DNA of 64,000 bases from Pseudomonas sp. PIC25. Its GTDB lineage: Bacteria; Pseudomonadota; Gammaproteobacteria; Pseudomonadales; Pseudomonadaceae. The stretch covers positions 1-64,000 of the forward strand of contig NZ_MUJY01000057.1 in NCBI RefSeq assembly GCF_002286785.1, read 5' to 3'. A model generated the notes under the pieces. It saw nothing but the letters and a program-made list of their open reading frames with translations. It ran no database searches and was not told where the DNA came from. Shown piece by piece: positions 1-8,692 of this stretch (position 1 is the stretch's first letter; the number at the start of each line of letters is the position of its first letter). The translations under genes and the position numbers were made by a program.

Positions 1-100
1 TAGCGTGATACGGACGGCCAGCCTTCTTTGAGGGCTGGCCGTGCCCCCTTCTAGGGGGCCAAAAGCAAGTCCACGTTCTACGAACGTGGATGTTTACTCA
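1..100 (+). mobile_element. Possible right end of an IS200/IS605-type element (hairpin array)
   Basis: Three hairpins follow each other within 80 bases. ACGGCCAGCC (14-23) pairs with GGCTGGCCGT (33-42). GCCCCC pairs with GGGGGC across the loop ttcta (about 43-59). TCCACGTTC (70-78) pairs perfectly with GAACGTGGA (82-90) over a 3-nt loop. A terminal perfect hairpin followed by a short AT-rich tail resembles the right ends of IS200/IS605 elements, where structured DNA is the transposase substrate and can encode the guide-RNA scaffold of TnpB. The transposase or TnpB gene would lie off the left edge, so this is inference. A tandem terminator array is the main alternative. Confidence 0.35.
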
Positions 101-125
101 CCCAAGGAGCACAAGACCAGTGGCC

Positions 126-848
126 TCAGCTCAATTGGCTGGTCAGGTCTCTTTCCAGCCAGGCGCGGACGGTGACGAGGTGGTGCTGCTCCTGCTTCAG
201 CGCCTTGCCGAAGGCTTCGGCGATTTCCGCCTGACCGGCCTGGCGGGCCAGCGCGATGAGCAACTCCCAGCCCGCGTTATCGGTCAGCTCGGCCATGAGG
301 ATGGCGTTGAGCGATTGCGACAGGGTGGTGCGCGGGTCGGTGATGACCTGCATGATGCCCATCGAGGCGACGCCGGTGACGTCGGCACAGGGCGTCTGCG
401 CGGTCGGGTCGGCGCCGAGGCGTTCGATGGCTTCCGCCACCAATTGCATGTGGTCGGCCTCTTCCTTCTGGAAATGACGCAGGTCGCGCAGCATCGCCTC
501 CGGCGTACCGTCCAGGGCTTCCGCCTTGGCGATCAGTGCTTCGTACAGGCGGGTGCCAGAGCGCTCGAAGGCCAGGCGTTCACCGAGCTTATCGATGAGC
601 ACTTCGGGTTGCTTGCCCATCAGCTTGTTGATGGCGGTTTTTACCATGCCCTTGGCCGTGCCAGGAATCGGCACCGAACCCACCTGGTCGGATTCCACCA
701 CGCGCAGGCGGCGCTGTTCGGCGATGCCCTTGGTGGTGCCCTTGACGTCGGGCTTGATCGACAAGGCGGCGTCGAGCATGCGTTCGCTGTCATCGGGCGA
801 CATCTGCGCCCCGGTCATGTTCAGGCCGGTCTTCACTTTGTTCTGCAT
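126..848 (-). CDS. Ferritin-like domain protein (240 aa)
   Basis: Predicted cytosolic four-helix-bundle protein of the ferritin-like superfamily. The first half carries an Arg-Glu-rich helix with the pattern ERSGTRLYE and then EEADHM. The second half carries MAELTDNAGWE and then QEQHH. Together these give the E...ExxH...E...ExxH arrangement expected of di-iron ligands. The N-terminal 75 residues are outside the helical core and rich in Lys/Thr. The ATG at 848 is preceded on the minus strand by a GAGGAGATCAG-type ribosome site. It lies 10 bases downstream of the next ferritin-like gene, so the two are probably co-transcribed. Its specific activity (iron storage, peroxide removal or manganese binding) cannot be told from sequence. 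No transmembrane segment or signal peptide is visible. Confidence 0.8.
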   Translation of the reverse strand: MQNKVKTGLNMTGAQMSPDDSERMLDAALSIKPDVKGTTKGIAEQRRLRVVESDQVGSVPIPGTAKGMVKTAINKLMGKQPEVLIDKLGERLAFERSGTRLYEALIAKAEALDGTPEAMLRDLRHFQKEEADHMQLVAEAIERLGADPTAQTPCADVTGVASMGIMQVITDPRTTLSQSLNAILMAELTDNAGWELLIALARQAGQAEIAEAFGKALKQEQHHLVTVRAWLERDLTSQLS

Positions 849-858
849 GCTGATCTCC

Positions 859-2028
859 TCAGGCGCGCTTGCGTGCCAGTTCGGTGCCAGGTGCCCAGGT
901 GTAGCCGGCCGAGACGATGTCGGCGGCGACCCCTTCGGAATTGAGCTGTTCGCGGTAAGCGATGCTCGCCTTGCTTTCCTGATTCAGCGGAACGTATTCG
1001 GTGCCCTTGCTGCGCAGGTCGACTTCTTCGGCGAGCACCTTGCGCACGAAGTCGCGCTGGCTCTTGAACTCCACCATGGCCGGCAGCTCGCCGCCGAGCA
1101 CTTCTTCCGGGTCGCGCCGTTCGTATTTCTTGAACAGCTCGCAGACCAGGTTCAGATGGCCCAGTTCGTAGTCCAGGAAGCGCTCCCAGATCGCCTTGAC
1201 CCGAGGATTCGGCTCCTGCTCGGCACAGCCGTGGTAGTTGTAGACCTCCATGGCCTCGTGGATCAGCCATTTCTCCAGGAAGCTCTCGTCCGGGTCCTGC
1301 AACGAGCCGTACTGGGTCACGTGCTGCTCTTCCACCGAGGCGATCTCGGCGTAGAGCTGACGCGCGATCGGGTCGGCGAAAGTCGGGCCGATGTTCATGT
1401 AGTAGTCGTGGGTCTGGTACTCCGCCGCGGTGATCATCGCCGCGTGGATCTTGGTGATCAGCGCGGCGTTCTCTTTGTCGTAACTCTCCCGCAGGTCGTC
1501 CTCGGGGGCGCGGAATTCCAGGGCGGTGCGGCGACCGGGGACGATGTCGGTATAGCCCTGGAGGATGTTGTTGGCATCCTTGCCTTCCACCCGGTCGAGC
1601 AGGGCGGAATAGCGGTAGAGGTGATCGAAATCCTCCAGCAGACCGTAGCGGTAGGTCTGGGCCTGATAGGGGTCGGGCTCCGTCTGGGCGACCGCGGCGG
1701 TCACTTCGATGGCCACCTGCTCGTAGGCGATGGTGGTTTCGATCGGCGAATGGTCGGCGGACAGCAGCCAGTTGACCATGGTGGCCTGGAAGTGCTCGAC
1801 CCGCCGCACTTCCGCCAGCGGCAGGCGCAGCTCTCGGTTCATGCGTGCGCCGATGTGCTTCAGGCGCAAGGCATCGTTCTCTATGCCATTCATCAGGATG
1901 ACCCGCACCCGGGTGAAGGCATCGTCATCCAGCTTGCTGATGGGCTTGCCGGTCAGGTCCTTCCAGGTGAACTTCTGTTTCTCGAGCGGGTACCCCTTTG
2001 CATCTAGCAGACTCGATAGTTTCTTCAT
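859..2028 (-). CDS. Large ferritin-like domain protein (389 aa)
   Basis: A second, longer ferritin-like protein beginning MKKLSSLLDAKGYPLEKQ. Acidic/His helices recur through the protein: RRVEHFQ near residue 70, ASVEEQHV near 230, LIHEAMEVYNYHG near 250 and FLDYELGHLNLV near 285. This is a pattern of metal-binding helix bundles longer than a simple ferritin. The frame stays open upstream to about 2430, but the start at 2028 is chosen because the residues before it are Pro/Ser-rich and unlike a protein, and because GGGAGC lies just upstream. It is probably translated with the 240-aa ferritin-like gene 10 bases downstream. Function is unknown. Such proteins are often stress-induced, and the neighbouring hemerythrin fits an oxygen or iron theme. 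Confidence 0.75.
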   Translation of the reverse strand: MKKLSSLLDAKGYPLEKQKFTWKDLTGKPISKLDDDAFTRVRVILMNGIENDALRLKHIGARMNRELRLPLAEVRRVEHFQATMVNWLLSADHSPIETTIAYEQVAIEVTAAVAQTEPDPYQAQTYRYGLLEDFDHLYRYSALLDRVEGKDANNILQGYTDIVPGRRTALEFRAPEDDLRESYDKENAALITKIHAAMITAAEYQTHDYYMNIGPTFADPIARQLYAEIASVEEQHVTQYGSLQDPDESFLEKWLIHEAMEVYNYHGCAEQEPNPRVKAIWERFLDYELGHLNLVCELFKKYERRDPEEVLGGELPAMVEFKSQRDFVRKVLAEEVDLRSKGTEYVPLNQESKASIAYREQLNSEGVAADIVSAGYTWAPGTELARKRA

Positions 2029-2065
2029 GATTGCTCCCAATGGGTTGCGGATGGGGCCGTTGCGT

Positions 2066-2221
2066 TCAGGGTTGGGAGAGCCGTGGACGAAGCAGTCCTG
2101 CGATCCCAGGCAGCGCGGGCCGGACCATGTGGCGCGGCAGGCGGGCGGTGGCGACGGCGATGCCTCCTCCATGGGTGCTGGGGATCGGGGATTCGACTTC
2201 GTTTCTATCGACGACGGACAT
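2066..2221 (-). CDS. Possible small protein (51 aa)
   Basis: Short reading frame beginning MSVVDRNEVESPIPSTHGGG, with a good ribosome site (GAGGAG, 7 bases before the ATG). It sits immediately upstream of the large ferritin-like gene, so it could be a small translated leader or a small gene of the cluster. No domain is recognised and the C-terminus is Arg/Pro/Leu-rich. A chance ORF in GC-rich DNA is quite possible. Confidence 0.3.
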   Translation of the reverse strand: MSVVDRNEVESPIPSTHGGGIAVATARLPRHMVRPALPGIAGLLRPRLSQP

Positions 2222-2437
2222 GACGGCAACTCCTCATGCGTAATCACGGAACCACCGGAGACCGGCGGAGGAGGGCTCGCAAGAGCGCGGGCACTCGAAC
2301 AGTCGAACGACCGTACCAGCGATAGTTCGGGCCAGGCGGATGAGTGGTCGGCGGTTGTCGGGTCGTCGTTCCGATGAAGGCAGACCAAGCCGCGGGCCGA
2401 ACATCGGGTCCGGCCCGCGGCGCCCGGCATCGGGCGA

Positions 2438-2908
2438 TCAGGCAGCCTTGCGCTGCTCGCGCATCAGTTCCTTCTTGCGGTTCTCCATCCGCTCGCCCAG
2501 CTCCTGCAATTGCTGCTTGCCGAACAGCTCGCGGGCGCGGGGGAACATCGATTGCTCCTCTTCCTGGACGTGGTGCTCGACCAATTCCTTGAGGACCTTG
2601 ACCCGGCCGGCGAACTCGGTGCCGATTGGCGAGGTTTTCTTCAGGTCCGGTACCACCAGGGCTTCCACTGCGCGGTGTTCCTCGACCGCCTCGAAGAACA
2701 TCTTCTTGTCCTCCTTGGTGCCGGCGTCGCGGAAGGCGGGGTAGAAGATTTCTTCCTCGATAGTGGTGTGAACGTGCAGTTCCATTTCGATCTTTTGCAG
2801 TAGCTCCTGACGCTTCTTCTCGGCGCGGTCGGTGGTCTGGCTGAGTTCCTCCAAGAGGCCGCGTACCTTCTCGTGATCGCTGATGAGCAGTTCGATTGCG
2901 TCTTTCAT
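2438..2908 (-). CDS. Hemerythrin-like domain protein (156 aa)
   Basis: Single-domain hemerythrin HHE cation-binding protein. The ligands are in order: ISDHEKV near residue 10, ELHVHTTIEEEIFYPAF at about 43-59, EEHRAV near 76, and VEHHVQEEEQSMFP near 110-125. This supplies the five His and two carboxylates of an oxo-bridged di-iron site. The C-terminal helix is highly charged (RKKELMREQRKAA). Bacterial single-domain hemerythrins bind O2, NO or peroxide, or buffer iron. It is transcribed away from the cyanide-insensitive oxidase genes, with a 297-bp intergenic space between the two. It lies upstream of two ferritin-like genes on the same strand. A possible 51-aa ORF sits in the gap before them, and the remaining 216 bp (2222-2437) holds nothing else obvious. 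Confidence 0.88.
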   Translation of the reverse strand: MKDAIELLISDHEKVRGLLEELSQTTDRAEKKRQELLQKIEMELHVHTTIEEEIFYPAFRDAGTKEDKKMFFEAVEEHRAVEALVVPDLKKTSPIGTEFAGRVKVLKELVEHHVQEEEQSMFPRARELFGKQQLQELGERMENRKKELMREQRKAA

Positions 2909-3205
2909 GTCGTCTCCTTATCACGGGCTTCTTTGAATCACGGCAACGCTGGGCCACGGAAGCGGCCCTTGAAAGAGTGGATCGCACCCGCTTGCGGTAG
3001 TTCAGGGCGTGTCGCCGGATGGCGGTGCGCAGAAGCGCAAGGGAGAAACTTTGCCCACGCTTGCCCGTCATAACCCAGGGTATGGGTTGGCCAGGATCGG
3101 CGGCTACCCGCCGCAGCGGATCGGATGCCGGCTGATCGCGACCTGCCACCTGGAACGCCTGGCCCGTCGCCAGGGCCCGGCGTTTCGCCACCTGGGGGAT
3201 GATTC

Positions 3206-4654
3206 ATGTTCGGTCTGGACGCTTTCGAACTCGCGCGAATCCAGTTCGCCTTCACCATTTCGTTCCACATCATTTTTCCGGCCTTCAGCATCGGCCTGGC
3301 CAGCTACCTGGCGGTGCTGGAGGGGCTCTGGCTGCGCACTCACCAGGAGGTCTATCGCCAGCTCTATCGCTTCTGGCTGCAGATCTTCGCCGTTACCTTC
3401 GCCATGGGCGTGGTGTCCGGGGTCGTGATGAGCTACCAGTTCGGCACCAACTGGGCCGGTCTGTCGGAGAGTGCCGGGGCGATCATGGGGCCGCTGCTCA
3501 CCTACGAGGTGCTCACCGCGTTCTTTCTCGAGGCGGGCTTCCTCGGGATCATGCTGTTCGGCTGGAACAAGGTGGGCCGGGGGCTGCACTTCTTCGCCAC
3601 GCTGATGGTCGCCATCGGCACGTTGATCTCGACCTTCTGGATTCTCTCGTCGAACAGTTGGATGCACACACCCCAGGGTCACGAGCTGGTGGACGGGGTG
3701 TTCCGGCCGGTGGACTGGCTGCAGATCGTCTTCAACCCCTCGTTCCCGTTCCGTCTCGCCCACATGGCGATCGCCGCGTTCATCAGCACCGCCTTCATCG
3801 TCGGCGCCACCGCCGCCTGGCACCTGCTCAAGGGGCGCAGCGAGGAGCCGGGCATCCGCATGATGTTTTCCATGGCCATGTGGATGGCGCTGCTGGTGGC
3901 GCCGGTGCAGGCGGTGGTCGGCGACCTGCACGGGCTCAACACGCTGGAACACCAGCCGGCGAAAATCGCTGCCATCGAAGGCCACTGGGAAACCGGGCGC
4001 GGCGTGCCGCTGCTGCTGTTCGGCTTGCCGGACATGGAGGCGGAGACCACCCGCTATGCGCTGGGCATCCCCGGGCTCGGCAGCCTGATCCTGGCGCACG
4101 ACTGGGAGGGCGAGATTCGCGGGCTGAAGGAGTGGGCCAAGGAGGACCGGCCCAACTCGCTGATCGTGTTCTGGAGCTTCCGGGTCATGGTCGGGCTCGG
4201 CCTGCTGATGATCCTCGCCGGGCTGATCGGCGGCTACCTGCGCTGGCGCGGCCGCCTGTACGACTCTCCCGGCTTTCACCGCTTCGTCATGCTGCTCGGC
4301 CCGTCGGGGCTGCTGGCATTGCTGGCCGGCTGGATCACCACCGAGGTCGGCCGCCAGCCCTGGGTGGTCTACGGCCTGCTGCGCACCTCCGACGCGGTGT
4401 CGGACCATGGGGTGGGGCAGATGAGCGTATCGCTCGGCATCTTCGTGGTGGCCTACATCGTGGTCTTCGGCGTCGGCATCACCTATCTGCTGCGCCTGAT
4501 GCGCAAGGGCCCGCAGGAGATCGGCGAGATTCCCACGCCGGAAGATTCAGGCCCCGGCCATACCCGCCATCCGATGCGTCCGCTGTCGGGCGCCGAGCCG
4601 GATATCGAGGACGACGAGCGTCAGGATGTGAGGAGCGACCGCAATGGACATTGA
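3206..4654 (+). CDS. cioA: Cyanide-insensitive quinol oxidase subunit I
   Basis: Subunit I of a bd-type quinol oxidase (482 aa, inner membrane), which reduces O2 with electrons from ubiquinol. His near residue 21 in the ISFHIIFPAFSIG helix is the conserved haem ligand region. GRQPWVVYGLLRTSDAV near 390 is the subunit I signature, and the Q loop is short, as in the CioA branch rather than long-loop E. coli CydA. About nine hydrophobic helices are visible, and the C-terminal tail is hydrophilic. The start at 3206 is supported by GGGGA six bases upstream. cioB begins inside the last codons (11-nt overlap), which indicates translational coupling. The Cio oxidase of Pseudomonas resists cyanide and works at low oxygen. 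The 297 bp upstream (2909-3205) must hold the promoter, but I see no clear ANR box there. Confidence 0.95.
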   Translation: MFGLDAFELARIQFAFTISFHIIFPAFSIGLASYLAVLEGLWLRTHQEVYRQLYRFWLQIFAVTFAMGVVSGVVMSYQFGTNWAGLSESAGAIMGPLLTYEVLTAFFLEAGFLGIMLFGWNKVGRGLHFFATLMVAIGTLISTFWILSSNSWMHTPQGHELVDGVFRPVDWLQIVFNPSFPFRLAHMAIAAFISTAFIVGATAAWHLLKGRSEEPGIRMMFSMAMWMALLVAPVQAVVGDLHGLNTLEHQPAKIAAIEGHWETGRGVPLLLFGLPDMEAETTRYALGIPGLGSLILAHDWEGEIRGLKEWAKEDRPNSLIVFWSFRVMVGLGLLMILAGLIGGYLRWRGRLYDSPGFHRFVMLLGPSGLLALLAGWITTEVGRQPWVVYGLLRTSDAVSDHGVGQMSVSLGIFVVAYIVVFGVGITYLLRLMRKGPQEIGEIPTPEDSGPGHTRHPMRPLSGAEPDIEDDERQDVRSDRNGH

Positions 4655-5648
4655 TCTTCCGCTGATCTGGACCGCCATCATCGGCTTCGGCATTTTCATG
4701 TACGTGGTGATGGATGGCTTCGACCTGGGCATCGGCATCCTCTTTCCGTTCATTCCGGAAAAGGACAACCGCGACGTGATGATGAACACCGTGGCGCCGA
4801 TCTGGGACGGCAACGAAACCTGGCTGGTGCTTGGCGGTGCCGGTCTCTTCGCAGCCTTCCCGCTGGCCTATTCGGTGGTGCTGACGGCACTCTACATGCC
4901 GTTGATCCTGATGCTGGTGGCGCTGATCTTCCGGGGCGTGGCCTTCGAGTTCCGTTTCAAGGCCAAGCGCACCCGGCACTTGTGGGACGCCGCCTTCATT
5001 GGCGGCTCGGTGCTCGCCACCTTCGCCCAGGGTGTGGTGCTCGGTGCCTTCATCGACGGGATACCGGTGGAGGGGCGACGCTTTGCCGGCGGACCGTTCG
5101 ACTGGCTGTCGCCGTTCCCGCTGTTCACCGGCCTGGCGCTGATCGTCGGCTACGCCATGCTCGGTTGCGGCTGGCTGATCATGAAGACCGCCGGCGACCT
5201 GCAGCAGCGCATGTTCAAGCTGATGCTGCCGCTGGCCTGCCTGCTGCTGGCGGCCATCGCCATCGTCAGCTTGTGGACGCCCTGGACCCATCCGGCCATC
5301 GCCGAACGCTGGTTCAGCCTGCCGAACCTGTTCTATTTCATGCCGGTGCCGATCCTGGTCGGGGTGACCATGCTGGCGCTGGTGCGGGCGGTGGTGCGGC
5401 ACCGGGAGGTCCAGCCGTTCGTGCTGACCCTGGTGCTGATCGTGCTTTCCTACCTGGGGCTGGCCATCAGCCTGTGGCCGAACATCGTGCCGCCGTCGGT
5501 CTCTATCTGGGAGGCTTCGGCGCCGGAGAAAAGCCAGCTCTTCACCCTGGCGGGCGTGGTCATCCTGCTGCCGATCATCCTGAGCTACACGGTCTACAGC
5601 TACTGGGTGTTCCGCGGCAAGATCCACGTCGGCGAGGGCTATCACTGA
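4644..5648 (+). CDS. cioB: Cyanide-insensitive quinol oxidase subunit II
   Basis: Subunit II of the bd-type oxidase (334 aa, inner membrane) and partner of CioA in the quinol oxidase complex. The N-terminus has the family signature with YVVMDGFDLGIGIL, followed by WDGNETWLVLGGAGLFAAFP near residues 53-72. Eight or so hydrophobic segments follow, with KSQLFTLAGVVILLPIILSY at the end. The length is typical of CydB/CioB. It overlaps the end of cioA by 11 nt, and its stop overlaps the start of the downstream mini-subunit gene (TGATG). This gives a tight three-gene operon. Confidence 0.95.
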   Translation: MDIDLPLIWTAIIGFGIFMYVVMDGFDLGIGILFPFIPEKDNRDVMMNTVAPIWDGNETWLVLGGAGLFAAFPLAYSVVLTALYMPLILMLVALIFRGVAFEFRFKAKRTRHLWDAAFIGGSVLATFAQGVVLGAFIDGIPVEGRRFAGGPFDWLSPFPLFTGLALIVGYAMLGCGWLIMKTAGDLQQRMFKLMLPLACLLLAAIAIVSLWTPWTHPAIAERWFSLPNLFYFMPVPILVGVTMLALVRAVVRHREVQPFVLTLVLIVLSYLGLAISLWPNIVPPSVSIWEASAPEKSQLFTLAGVVILLPIILSYTVYSYWVFRGKIHVGEGYH

Positions 5649-5758
5649 TGCACACGCGCTGGCGGCAACTGGCCTGGTTCGTCGGGCTCTGGTGCGGTGG
5701 CGTGGCGGCGGTGTCGCTGCTGGCCTACGGGGTGCGCTGGGCGATGGGCATGGGCTGA
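5648..5758 (+). CDS. Small single-span oxidase accessory protein (DUF2474-like, 36 aa)
   Basis: A 36-residue peptide starting MHTRWRQLAWFVGLWCGG and containing one hydrophobic helix (about residues 8-29). Its ATG overlaps the cioB stop codon (TGATG), so it is translationally coupled to the oxidase. Small single-span proteins encoded just after bd oxidases (CydX and the analogous DUF2474 family) stabilise the haem centres of the complex. Family placement rests on size, topology and position, since the sequence is too short for motif proof. Confidence 0.8.
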   Translation: MHTRWRQLAWFVGLWCGGVAAVSLLAYGVRWAMGMG

Positions 5759-5760
5759 GC

Positions 5761-5785
5761 GCGGGCCGCCGCTCGGGCGGCCCGC
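5761..5785 (+). terminator. Hairpin between convergent cio and dctP genes
   Basis: GCGGGCCGCC (5761-5770) and GGCGGCCCGC (5776-5785) form a perfect 10-bp stem with a 5-nt loop, just after the last cio gene and before the 3' end of the convergent dctP gene. There is no T tract on either side, so it may act as a weak or bidirectional terminator or as an RNA-stabilising hairpin. Confidence 0.5.
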
Positions 5786-5793
5786 AGGGGCGG

Positions 5794-6819
<1,026 letters not shown>

Positions 6820-6944
6820 TTATTCATCGATGTCGGGCGGCGAGGAGCTGCCCGGTGTGTGTCGGCTGTGGTTCGGATGACCTGATCGGCGAGAAGCGCC
6901 GTTCCCCATCGAAGGTCCATCCCAAACTTTGGCGCGACTGCATC

Positions 6945-6960
6945 GCAATGCCTGTGCCAA
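6945..6960 (-). promoter_or_regulatory. Sigma-54 (RpoN) promoter for dctP
   Basis: On the minus strand the sequence TTGGCACAGGCATTGC matches the RpoN consensus TGGCAC-N5-TTGC, with exactly 10 bases between the invariant GG (-24) and GC (-12). It points toward dctP, whose ATG lies about 144 bases downstream. DctP-type genes in Pseudomonas are known to depend on RpoN and DctB/DctD, so the site fits its gene. Confidence 0.75.
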
Positions 6961-7021
6961 ATAGTTGGCATTTGGCCATGCCTGATTTTAGCCAACGAAT
7001 TGACGTGTCTAGCGCTGGATG

Positions 7022-7037
7022 TGGCGAAAGTTCGCCA
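7022..7037. promoter_or_regulatory. 16-bp palindrome upstream of the dctP promoter
   Basis: TGGCGAA-AG-TTCGCCA is a perfect inverted repeat, followed on the plus strand by TTTTT. It lies about 60-80 bp upstream of the -24 element of dctP, where enhancer-binding proteins such as DctD bind. It could equally be a plus-strand intrinsic terminator of an unseen small transcript. Position favours the activator site. Confidence 0.45.
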
Positions 7038-7187
7038 TTTTTGGTTTTGCGGTGAGCGGATTTTTGCCGATCCGCTCTAGGCCAACTCTGCTGACGAAGT
7101 TTCTGCGCTGTCGATTTCGCGAGCAGAGCTCGCTCCTACAATGGCAACGCCGAGCCTCCTCGTAGGTGAGACAGAGCTAAATAAAAA

Positions 7188-7220
7188 AGCCCGCGACCAG
7201 GAGCGTGGGGGTCGCGGGCT
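7188..7220 (-). terminator. Intrinsic terminator of the mexEF-oprN operon
   Basis: AGCCCGCGACC (7188-7198) pairs with GGTCGCGGGCT (7210-7220). Read on the minus strand, the stem is followed by a run of T (complement of 7182-7188). It lies 39 bases after the oprN stop codon. Confidence 0.88.
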
Positions 7221-7258
7221 AGGCGATCGGCCAGGAGCACCGATCAGGGAGGAAACAA

Positions 7259-8692
7259 TCAGGCCTGGGGCTGCCAGCCACCCCCGAGCGCCTTGTAGAT
7301 GGCCACGATGCCCTGGTACAGCTCGACTTCCGCCTGGGCCTGGGCGTCTTCCGCCGACAGGCGTTCGCGTTCGGCATCGAGCAGCACGAGGAAATCCACC
7401 GTGCCTTCGCGGTAGCGGATCGCCGCCTGTTCGGCCGCCGCGCGGCTGGCTTCGGATTGGCGCAGCAGCGACAGCAGCCGTTGCTGGGTCTTGCCGTAGT
7501 CGCTGAAGGCGTTTTCCGACTCTTCCAATGCCAATAGCACCTGCTGCTCGTACTGGGCGAGGGCACCGTCGGCGTCGGCTTTCGCACCGCGCAGGCGGGC
7601 GCGGACGCTGCCCAGATCGAAGGCGGCCCAACTGATGGTCGGTGCCACGCCCCAGGCCCTGGCCGCCGAGGAACCGATCTGCGAACCGCGCCCGGCGGTG
7701 AAACCGAGGAAGCCGGACAGGCTGACCCGCGGGAACAGGTCGGCTGTGGCGACGCCGACGTTCGCCGTGGCGGCGGCCAACTGGCGCTCGGCCGCGCGGA
7801 TGTCCGGCCGGCGGCGCAGCAGCTCGGCCGGGTCGCCCACCGGCAGGGCCTTGGCGATGGCCGGCAGCTCGCGGGGTGCCAGGTCTTCGCTCAGCTGATC
7901 CGGGCGCTGGCCGAGCAGGGTGGCGATACGGTTGCGCGCCCGCACCTGTTCGGCTTGCAGGCGCGGCAGCGTGGCCTCGGTAGATGCCAGACGGGCATCG
8001 GCGCGCAGCACGTCCAGCTCGCTGCCGACGCCGGCCTCGCGCAGTTGCTCGGTCAGGGCCCGCGATTCCTGCTGGTTCTTCAGGTTTTCCCGGGCAATCC
8101 GCTCGCGCAACTGGGCGCCGCGCAGGTTGCCGTAGGCGTCCACCAGCTCGGCGATCAGGCTGACCTGCAATTGCTGCAGTTCGGCCTCGGCGACGCCGAT
8201 CTCGGCATCGCTGGCCTCGATCTGGCGCTGGATGCGGCCGAACAGGTCCAGCTCCCAGGCCATGTCCAGGCCGAGGTCGTAACGCTCGGCATTGACCCGG
8301 TTCTCGGTCTGCCCCGGCTGCTGGCCCTTGCCGATCTCGGCGCTGGCGCGGCTGGTGACCGTGGGCAACGGGTCGTTGCCGACATCGTCGCGGATCGCTC
8401 GCGCCGCCTGCAGGCGGGCATAGGCGACACGCAGTTGGCGGTTTTCCGCCAGGGCCTTGTCGACCAGGCGATCCAGGGTCGGATCGTCGAACTGGTGCCA
8501 CCAGGCCGACTCGAAGCGCGCACGGTCATAGTCCGCGTCCTGTGCTTGGGCGAGGCGCGCCGGCTCGGTTTGCGGCGCCTGGTAATCGGGGCCCACGGCA
8601 CAGGCGGAAAGGACCAGGCTCAGCGCCAGGGCCAGCGGCGCGTGTAGCGCCGTGGGCCGCGAGGTGGTCGGGGTTGCGAACGGCCGCGTCAT
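7259..8692 (-). CDS. oprN: Outer membrane efflux lipoprotein OprN
   Basis: TolC-like outer membrane channel (477 aa) of the MexEF-OprN tripartite multidrug efflux pump. The signal peptide ends in a lipobox (LSLVLSACAVG), with Cys near residue 27 as the acylated N-terminus. Two outer membrane efflux repeats follow, with typical features such as WWHQFDDPTLDRLVDKAL, GLDMAWELDLFGR, LLRRRPDIRAAERQLAAA and GLFPRVSL-like ATADLFPRVSLSGF. The longer open frame upstream is only the mexF 3' end in another frame. The ATG at 8692 overlaps the mexF stop by 4 nt (ATGA), so translation is coupled. It is the last gene of the operon and is followed by a strong terminator. Confidence 0.94.
   Translation of the reverse strand: MTRPFATPTTSRPTALHAPLALALSLVLSACAVGPDYQAPQTEPARLAQAQDADYDRARFESAWWHQFDDPTLDRLVDKALAENRQLRVAYARLQAARAIRDDVGNDPLPTVTSRASAEIGKGQQPGQTENRVNAERYDLGLDMAWELDLFGRIQRQIEASDAEIGVAEAELQQLQVSLIAELVDAYGNLRGAQLRERIARENLKNQQESRALTEQLREAGVGSELDVLRADARLASTEATLPRLQAEQVRARNRIATLLGQRPDQLSEDLAPRELPAIAKALPVGDPAELLRRRPDIRAAERQLAAATANVGVATADLFPRVSLSGFLGFTAGRGSQIGSSAARAWGVAPTISWAAFDLGSVRARLRGAKADADGALAQYEQQVLLALEESENAFSDYGKTQQRLLSLLRQSEASRAAAEQAAIRYREGTVDFLVLLDAERERLSAEDAQAQAEVELYQGIVAIYKALGGGWQPQA

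Noticed and set aside
859..2430. 523-aa version of the large ferritin-like protein
   Set aside because: The extra N-terminal 134 residues are Pro/Ser/Arg-rich and cover an intergenic region; the ATG at 2028 fits better.
2909..3205. ANR/FNR box before cioA (TTGAA-N4-GGCAA near 2930)
   Set aside because: Only a weak half-match, and Cio is not expected to be simply ANR-activated, so I do not call a site.
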